DNA from: Opitutia bacterium
GTDB taxonomy: Bacteria > Verrucomicrobiota > Verrucomicrobiia > Opitutales > Seribacteraceae
DNA length: 33,583 nt
Direction of reading: 5' to 3'
Assembly: GCA_002694035.1 (NCBI GenBank)
Contig: NZKY01000054.1
Span: 21,749-55,331, forward strand
Shown: in pieces, positions 27,446-33,583 of the stretch
Position numbering within the stretch: the first letter of the stretch is position 1
Layout: each line of letters begins with the position of its first letter
Position numbers and translations under genes: made by a program
The notes under the pieces: generated by a model
Database searches by the model: none
The model's input: the letters and a program-made list of their open reading frames with translations, nothing else
Told to the model about the DNA's origin: nothing

Positions 27446-29608
27446 ATGTCACCTGAACAATCATCAGACACGAGTAAACTTCAACTTAGTTTAAAACAGA
27501 AGTTAAGCATAATTCTATCATTTTCGAAGGACAAAGTTATTGAACAAATACAATGTGTTTGGTTTATAATAATGTACCTTATCGTTTTTCAAATCCTTGT
27601 CCTTGGTCTTCCTATTGTCTATTCCTTGATGATAGCAGTTGGGATTCTCATAGTGATAGTTGGTCTAGCTTTTTTTATGGAAGGCCTTCGACTTGGACTA
27701 ATGCCCCTTGGTGAGATTTTGGGTTCAACCCTCCCTAGAAAAAAAATCTTTGGACTTCCGTGTCTACCAACAAGTCTTGCATTTGGATTTGTTCTCGGTG
27801 CATTCGCCACATTCGCAGAGCCTGCGATAGGGGTTTTGAGAGCTGCTGGTTCTGGAGTTGATCCTACCGCAGCACCTCTACTTTGGACAATATTAAACAC
27901 CGGTGCTGGCTTATTAGTAAATTGTGTAGGAGTAGGAGTAGGTATTGCAGTTTTGCTTGGTGTACTTCGTTTTTATAAAGGATGGTCGCTAAAACCTTTT
28001 ATTTACGCCGGAGTAATCATTCTATCGTGCTTGACACTTTATATGCAGTTTTCTGATGACAGATTAAAGCATGTTCTAGGTCTAGCGTGGGATTGTGGGG
28101 CTGTCACAACTGGGCCGGTTACCGTTCCTTTGGTTTTAGCATTAGGTATTGGGGTGTGCAGGATTGTTTCCACTGGTGGATCTAGTAACACAGGTTTCGG
28201 GGTTGTTACCTTAGCGTCCCTTTTTCCAATACTTGCTGTAATATGTTACGCTTTATACCTTTTTAATACTGATAACTACTACTATGCATCACAGTCTAAT
28301 GCTGAATGGCACAAGCAAGCTGGTGAATATGGGAAAAATTATCCTAAAGATCTACAAAAGTTTGGTGATTTGAAAGCACAAGCGCAACTTGAGGCAACCC
28401 AAGGAATAGATGAGTCTGAACTGTCCTGGTCATTGTCACCCGATGAAACTGTCATGGTGGAGAATTATTTAAACGAAAATAAACGTTTACCAGAAGGATA
28501 CACATTAAAAACCAAAGTTACCGAAGGTGAAATCAGTGCCTCTAAACTAACATCTGGTGAAAGAGAAAATGTAGAAGTGAAGGGTGCAAAAACATATGTT
28601 GTTAGAGAAGGTTTCAAAGCACCTGACGGAGTTTGGAATCCGGATTCGGAAATAGCTTCTGCTTTTTCAAATAATTTAGATTTCTTCCCAAACACATTCC
28701 GACCCCAAGAAGTTGATAAGAACGAAAATGGTAAAGTTGATCCTGGGGAAGACTTTTACAGTATCGAGCCTGATGGATCTATTAACTACTCAAAAACTGA
28801 CGGTAAGTTAACAGGCCCAGATCAGGATAGGGGAGCACTTGAGGGAGCTATTTGGGCTATTGTGCCTCTTTGCTCTATTTTATTACTAGTCTTAATAGGT
28901 GGTCTAAGACAGAAGCCAAAACATTTAGACGAACTTTTCATTGGTATTACTTGTGCTGTTGTTGGGATGTGCTTGTTCAATCTAGGTATAGCATTGGGAC
29001 TGACTCCTCTTGGTGAACAACTTGGGGGTAATGTTGTTTCTAGTTTTGCATCTATCCAACCATGGCAAAGTGAAGGTTTCGTTGAACCCTTATTTAAGTC
29101 ATCTACTGCAGGTAAATGCTTAGCTATATTATTTGGTTTTCTTCTTGGCTACGGAGCTACGTTAGCTGAACCTGCTCTTAATGCTCTCGGGTCAACAGTC
29201 GAAAAAATTACAGTTGGTGCATTTAAGAAAAATTTATTAATGCAAGCTGTTGCTACAGGTGTTGCTTTGGGGATCGCGACTGGAGTTGCGAAAATAGCTT
29301 TCAACTTGGAATTATGGTATTTATTGATCCCCCCCTATGCTATGCTGTTAATTCTTACTTTTATTTCGAGCGAAGATTTTGTTAATTTTGGATGGGATAG
29401 TGCTGGTGTTACAACAGGTCCGATTACGGTGCCTCTTGTATTAGCAATGGGATTAGGAATTGGAGCTAAAACTGGAGCAATAGATGGTTTTGGAGTTTTG
29501 TCCTTAGCGTCGGTAGGTCCAATTATCACCGTATTGACAGTAGGTCTATTGGTAAGGAAAAAACCAAGCTCTGCAGAAAATGTAGAAAAAACAATGGAGG
29601 CAGCATAA
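27446..29608 (+). CDS. DUF1538-type multi-pass membrane protein (putative transporter) with two related halves and a large inserted loop
   Basis: Duplicated motifs: GLRLGLMPLGEILG / GIALGLTPLGEQLG; FATFAEPAIGVL / GATLAEPALNAL; WDCGAVTTGPVTVPLVLALGIG / WDSAGVTTGPITVPLVLAMGLG; GFGVVTLASLFPI / GFGVLSLASVGPI. Confidence 0.85.
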   Translation: MSPEQSSDTSKLQLSLKQKLSIILSFSKDKVIEQIQCVWFIIMYLIVFQILVLGLPIVYSLMIAVGILIVIVGLAFFMEGLRLGLMPLGEILGSTLPRKKIFGLPCLPTSLAFGFVLGAFATFAEPAIGVLRAAGSGVDPTAAPLLWTILNTGAGLLVNCVGVGVGIAVLLGVLRFYKGWSLKPFIYAGVIILSCLTLYMQFSDDRLKHVLGLAWDCGAVTTGPVTVPLVLALGIGVCRIVSTGGSSNTGFGVVTLASLFPILAVICYALYLFNTDNYYYASQSNAEWHKQAGEYGKNYPKDLQKFGDLKAQAQLEATQGIDESELSWSLSPDETVMVENYLNENKRLPEGYTLKTKVTEGEISASKLTSGERENVEVKGAKTYVVREGFKAPDGVWNPDSEIASAFSNNLDFFPNTFRPQEVDKNENGKVDPGEDFYSIEPDGSINYSKTDGKLTGPDQDRGALEGAIWAIVPLCSILLLVLIGGLRQKPKHLDELFIGITCAVVGMCLFNLGIALGLTPLGEQLGGNVVSSFASIQPWQSEGFVEPLFKSSTAGKCLAILFGFLLGYGATLAEPALNALGSTVEKITVGAFKKNLLMQAVATGVALGIATGVAKIAFNLELWYLLIPPYAMLLILTFISSEDFVNFGWDSAGVTTGPITVPLVLAMGLGIGAKTGAIDGFGVLSLASVGPIITVLTVGLLVRKKPSSAENVEKTMEAA

Positions 29609-29609
29609 G

Positions 29610-30725
29610 ATGAGTGACTTAAATTCAAGCAACCATATGTCATTATTAACGCTGATTTTGCCCAGAGAATCAGTCAGTGAAGTTTCCAGTGCTATTGAGA
29701 AAATTGGTGCTAACGGAATTGTACAAATAAATGCGCGAGGTTCTGTACTCAATGAAGGTGGTGGAATTTTAAATAAAATGTTCCCACCACCTGCACCTGA
29801 ACAGCAAATATTACAGGTTTTAGTTAACAATTCTGATCAGGATAAGATAGTCGATGCGGCAATCCAATCTGGAAATTTAGACAAAGTGGGTGCTGGTGCA
29901 GTATTTTCAATTTACTGTAATGAAGTTCATTTAAGCTCTCAATATCCTACTTCAATAAGCGACAATGAAGAAGAAGCAACAAGCTCAAAATCAGGAGATC
30001 TCGAAGCAATATGTTGTGTCTGTGAAATAGGAGTTGCAGAGGATATTGCAAAAGCCGCCTTACTAAGCGGAGCACCGGGCCCAACTGTTACTTTTGGTGA
30101 AGGTGGTGGAATTCGTGATAAAATTCCACTTCTGAGGATTACCAAAGGACCCGAAAAAGAATTTGTATGGTGCGTAGTAGATAAGTCGGAATCTGATGAG
30201 ATTTTCGCAGATATGGCTCGAGCCGGTAGAATCACTGAACCTGGTCGTGGATTCATGTATTCGATTCCAGTTTCTTCGGGTTTAATTAACATATCGAGTA
30301 CAGTTTCATCTTCAACTCATGGAGCAAATATGGAACAAATCATAGCTGCTCTTGACGATTTGAAGGGTAATAAAGAGTGGAGACAATCTTTGGATTCAAA
30401 CAAAGGCAAATCTCTAAAAACTACATATTTAGAAAATTTAGTTGGAGTCTACTGTATTATACCTCGAGATAATTATTCTGATGTATACGATGCAATTTTG
30501 GATTCAGGGGCTCCAGGAGTTAGTACAAATTTTGGTGTAATGACAGATTCTGATTCCGAACAGGGCCAAAATGAAGAGTGGGCTTTGGTTTACACTTCTA
30601 TCGGACCCTCTGGTGTTGAGGATTTGAGAAACTCTGTGACTAAAAAAATAACCGAAATTGGCATCGACCGTTTCGCATTTTACACATTGCCAATACCTAG
30701 AGCACTCACATATTTGGGCGGATAA
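29610..30725 (+). CDS. Protein with three tandem PII-like (GlnB-like) domains
   Basis: Three related units (about aa 11-106, 131-222, 275-363): SGAPGPTVTFGEGGGI / DSGAPGVSTNFGVM / GANGIVQINARGSVLNEGGGI; PII C-terminal-like IFADMARAGRITEPGRGFMYSIPV and IVDAAIQSGNLDKVGAGAVFSIYC. Start 1 nt after the DUF1538 stop. Confidence 0.75.
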   Translation: MSDLNSSNHMSLLTLILPRESVSEVSSAIEKIGANGIVQINARGSVLNEGGGILNKMFPPPAPEQQILQVLVNNSDQDKIVDAAIQSGNLDKVGAGAVFSIYCNEVHLSSQYPTSISDNEEEATSSKSGDLEAICCVCEIGVAEDIAKAALLSGAPGPTVTFGEGGGIRDKIPLLRITKGPEKEFVWCVVDKSESDEIFADMARAGRITEPGRGFMYSIPVSSGLINISSTVSSSTHGANMEQIIAALDDLKGNKEWRQSLDSNKGKSLKTTYLENLVGVYCIIPRDNYSDVYDAILDSGAPGVSTNFGVMTDSDSEQGQNEEWALVYTSIGPSGVEDLRNSVTKKITEIGIDRFAFYTLPIPRALTYLGG

Positions 30726-30742
30726 TTTAGCAATAGCGGATT

Positions 30743-31612
30743 TTATCTAAATTCGAAGACAGATAAATTCCATTCGTTCATATCCTCAGATATAAGTTCA
30801 AAATTAATTTTCATTTCATTTAAAAGTTTGACATATTCTTGATGAATGTTGCTAGACTCATTTTTAAGGATACCAGACAAAATTAATTTCCCATTTTTGT
30901 TTACCAAATTGCAGAGGATAGAGGCATTTTGTATTAGCGTGCTGGTTTCAATGTTAGAAAAGACAACATCGAATTTATTTGTTGATTCTAATTCACCAAG
31001 GCACTTTTTAGATACTACAATATCATCAATTTGATTTAGTTGAGCATTTATTAGAGTATTTTTTACGGCTTCATCATCGTTGTCTACAGCATGCACATTT
31101 TTAAAGCCAATCAACGATGCCGTAAGGGCAATAATCCCAGATCCGCATCCAATATCAATAAGTAATTCCGAACAGGGCTTTTGAAGATTTTGAATTAAAT
31201 ATTTTAGACACAATTTTGTAGTTTCATGGTTCCCAGTCCCAAAAGCCATTCCAGGGTCGATGAGGAGTTTTTGGTTACTGTGAATGTTTTTGAATTCATT
31301 CTCTCTCCAAGTTGGGATAAAGTGAAAATCATTAAGATTCCAAGGGACAAAATGTTTTTTGTAAGAATTTTTCCAATCCTCATTTTTGATTGTACTGTAT
31401 TCGAAATTAATATCAGTGGTAAAAGGAGTGCATTTGTTAAATTGAGATATTTCTAATTCAGTTTCGGAAATATTCTTGAAATAGCCTACTAATTCATAAA
31501 TTTTTGTCTGATTTTTATATAAAATACTCCAATTGTGTGGATATAAATCGTAAAGAACATTTTCTATCTCTTCCAAGTGATTTTCATTGAGCGAAGTATG
31601 TACCTTTATCAT
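30743..31612 (-). CDS. prmA: Ribosomal protein L11 methyltransferase
   Basis: LLIDPGMAFGTGNHETTKLCLKYL...LLIDIGCGSGIIALTASLIGFKNVHAVDNDDEAV. Start MIKVHTSLNE at 31612 preferred over 31657. Confidence 0.92.
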   Translation of the reverse strand: MIKVHTSLNENHLEEIENVLYDLYPHNWSILYKNQTKIYELVGYFKNISETELEISQFNKCTPFTTDINFEYSTIKNEDWKNSYKKHFVPWNLNDFHFIPTWRENEFKNIHSNQKLLIDPGMAFGTGNHETTKLCLKYLIQNLQKPCSELLIDIGCGSGIIALTASLIGFKNVHAVDNDDEAVKNTLINAQLNQIDDIVVSKKCLGELESTNKFDVVFSNIETSTLIQNASILCNLVNKNGKLILSGILKNESSNIHQEYVKLLNEMKINFELISEDMNEWNLSVFEFR

Positions 31613-32199
31613 TGTGGAAAAGGTGTAGTACCAAGTGCCAAATCTCTTATCACCCACGGGAGAAGTATATGTTCAGCGGCTTGTACTTTTTGTCTAACTA
31701 AAGGTAATTCATCATCGTTCATTATTCTCACGGGTGCTTGAGCAATTATTTCTCCATCATCTACTCTTTCGTTCACCCAATGAACAGTGCATCCGGTAAT
31801 TTTTACATTTTTATTAAAGGCCTGTTCTATAGCATTTAAGCCTTGGAAACTAGGCAAAAGACTAGGATGCAGGTTAATAATTCTATTTTGGAAATGATTA
31901 ATAAAGTTGGACGATAAAATTCTCATAAATCCAGCTAGCACAATTAAGTCAGGATTCAAATCACTGATTTTTTGAATCCAGTTATTTTCTTCATTTTTTT
32001 CAATGATTGATTTTTTGAATCCCGGGGATAAAAAATCATTCACAATATCGTTCTGTGAAGCAATTTTTAGGATTTCAGCATCTGGATTGTCTGTAAAGAT
32101 GCCAACGATGTTAGCATTTGCTAACTGGTCTTGTTGGGAAGCTTTAATAACAGCAAGTGCATTTGTACCCTTTCCTGAACCCAAGATTACAACATTCAT
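31609..32199 (-). CDS. purN: Phosphoribosylglycinamide formyltransferase
   Basis: VVILGSGKGTNALAVIKA; DLIVLAGFMRILSSNFI...RIINLHPSLLPSFQGLNAIEQAF; GCTVHWVNERVDDGEIIAQA. Confidence 0.95.
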   Translation of the reverse strand: MNVVILGSGKGTNALAVIKASQQDQLANANIVGIFTDNPDAEILKIASQNDIVNDFLSPGFKKSIIEKNEENNWIQKISDLNPDLIVLAGFMRILSSNFINHFQNRIINLHPSLLPSFQGLNAIEQAFNKNVKITGCTVHWVNERVDDGEIIAQAPVRIMNDDELPLVRQKVQAAEHILLPWVIRDLALGTTPFPQ

Positions 32200-32210
32200 G
32201 TTTTCAACTC

Positions 32211-32708
32211 CTACATTTCTCTTTTAATTTTTTCTACTATGGATGATGTGCTATAACCATCCAAAAAAGGCACAAAGTGAATTTTAGCATTAATACTTAT
32301 GAGGGCTTTATGTTCTTCTTTGTCTAAATTACTTAAGTTGTAATCACCCGATTTTACATATATGTCGGGCTTCAATTCGATGATTTCATTAACCAAACGC
32401 AATGAATTGAAAATAGTTACTCCTGAAACAGAATTTAGATTATTTAGCATGTACGCACGATCAACTTCAGATAAAATTGGTCTATGGTCACCCTTTAATT
32501 TTGCGATGCTTTTATCAGAATTAATTGCTACCCATAAGCAATCACCTAATTTTCTGGATTCGTTTAATGAATATACATGACCAGCATGAATAAGATCAAA
32601 ACATCCATTAGTTAAAACAAATCTTTTTCCCTCAGCTCTAATTTTTTCCCTGAATTCGACTGCCTCAATTAATGATAATGAAGTATTAACTTTACAGTTA
32701 TTTTTCAT
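32211..32708 (-). CDS. RfaE2-like D-glycero-beta-D-manno-heptose 1-phosphate adenylyltransferase
   Basis: FVLTNGCFDLIHAGHVYSLNESRKLGDCLWVAINSDKSIAKLKGDHRPI...KPDIYVKSGDYN: cytidylyltransferase-like fold. Confidence 0.88.
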   Translation of the reverse strand: MKNNCKVNTSLSLIEAVEFREKIRAEGKRFVLTNGCFDLIHAGHVYSLNESRKLGDCLWVAINSDKSIAKLKGDHRPILSEVDRAYMLNNLNSVSGVTIFNSLRLVNEIIELKPDIYVKSGDYNLSNLDKEEHKALISINAKIHFVPFLDGYSTSSIVEKIKREM

Positions 32709-32710
32709 TT

Positions 32711-33583
32711 TTAATCGAACAATCTTTTAGCTTTATCGAGAAACCCTTCATCTGCGTGAAGATCTTCTTCTCCAGACGCTTTAGCGTATTCTATAAGTTT
32801 TTCCTTCTGTAGCTTTGTGAGTTTTTTTGGAATATGAATAATTATACGGGCATATAAATCACCCTTCCTTGAGGGTGATCTAAGATTTGGCATGCCTTTG
32901 TCTTTTATCCGAAAAGTTTTATTAGCTTGAGTTCCGCTTGGTATCTTTAATGAAACCTTTCCATCAATTGTTGGTACTTGAACCGTTCCACCTAATGTAG
33001 CAAGGGTAAAAGGAACAAGTATTTCATGAAAAAGATCATCTTCATCTCTTTCGAATTTCTCATGTTCTTTTATCCTTACATCAACATATAGATCACCGGC
33101 AGGACCACCCATGGTACCAGCATCACCTCTTCCTCTCGAGCATAAACGATTTCCATCATTAACTCCTTGAGGTATATTAACCTTTACATTTGTGGGAGAT
33201 TTTTTTCTGCCATCACCGTTACAATCTTTACAGGGTTTTTCTATTTTTACACCAGTTCCTTTACAAGTTGGACAAGTTCTTCTAATACTTATAAAACCTT
33301 GGTTTGTAGCAACTTGCCCAATTCCGCCACAAGTTGCACACATTACTTTACCGGAACCGCTTGAGGCTCCAGAACCTGAGCATGTTTTGCATGATGCATG
33401 ATGATGATATTTAATTTCTTTCTCAACACCTGCTGCTGCCTGTTCCAAAGTAATTTCAACGCTGACTTTTAAATCAGAACCCCTAGATCCACCATCTGAA
33501 GGACTTGAAGTGCCACCGAAAAAATCTTCAAAAATACTTCCGAAGCCACCACCTCCAAAGGCATCTTTAAACAGATCAAATGG
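32711..33583 (-). CDS. dnaJ: DnaJ chaperone, N-terminal J domain cut by window edge
   Basis: Open to the edge: PFDLFKDAFGGGGFGSIFEDFFGG (G/F region) then four zinc motifs CKTCSGSG, CATCGGIG, CPTCKGTG, CKDCNGDG. Confidence 0.95.
   Translation of the reverse strand, partial: PFDLFKDAFGGGGFGSIFEDFFGGTSSPSDGGSRGSDLKVSVEITLEQAAAGVEKEIKYHHHASCKTCSGSGASSGSGKVMCATCGGIGQVATNQGFISIRRTCPTCKGTGVKIEKPCKDCNGDGRKKSPTNVKVNIPQGVNDGNRLCSRGRGDAGTMGGPAGDLYVDVRIKEHEKFERDEDDLFHEILVPFTLATLGGTVQVPTIDGKVSLKIPSGTQANKTFRIKDKGMPNLRSPSRKGDLYARIIIHIPKKLTKLQKEKLIEYAKASGEEDLHADEGFLDKAKRLFD

Noticed and set aside
1-33583. tRNA, rRNA, transposase, integrase or phage genes
   Set aside because: None seen on either strand; the window looks like stable chromosome rather than an accessory island.

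Overview
This 33.6 kb AT-rich bacterial chromosomal window is densely coding. The lineage cannot be fixed from sequence alone; a Verrucomicrobiota-like origin is only an impression. Left to right it contains: partial mnmG (-), mnmE (-), recA (-), a HAD phosphatase (+), miaB (+), a membrane protein (+), gmk (+), gnd (-); an exopolysaccharide locus (a 716-aa GxxxG-rich protein and an O-antigen ligase/polymerase on -, divergent from an OM beta-barrel, a Wza-like export protein and a BY-kinase on +); a small DUF4177-like ORF, a lipoprotein, an unknown ORF and pssA; a four-gene minus-strand cluster (coiled-coil repeat protein, GAF-GAF-PAS class III cyclase, two TPR proteins); a coiled-coil lipoprotein (+); a DUF1538-type membrane protein coupled to a triple PII-like protein (+); and prmA, purN, rfaE2-like and dnaJ (-). 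Main points of interest: (1) two parS-like palindromes inside mnmG, apparently carried by an extra loop reading FHVEH...FHVEH; (2) a 796-aa coiled coil of exactly 14 + 21x36 + 26 residues, co-directional with a multi-sensor nucleotide cyclase and two TPR proteins; (3) a DUF1538 protein with an EF-hand-like loop, followed 1 nt later by one polypeptide with three tandem PII-like domains; (4) an unrecognised GxxxG-repeat protein in the polysaccharide locus.
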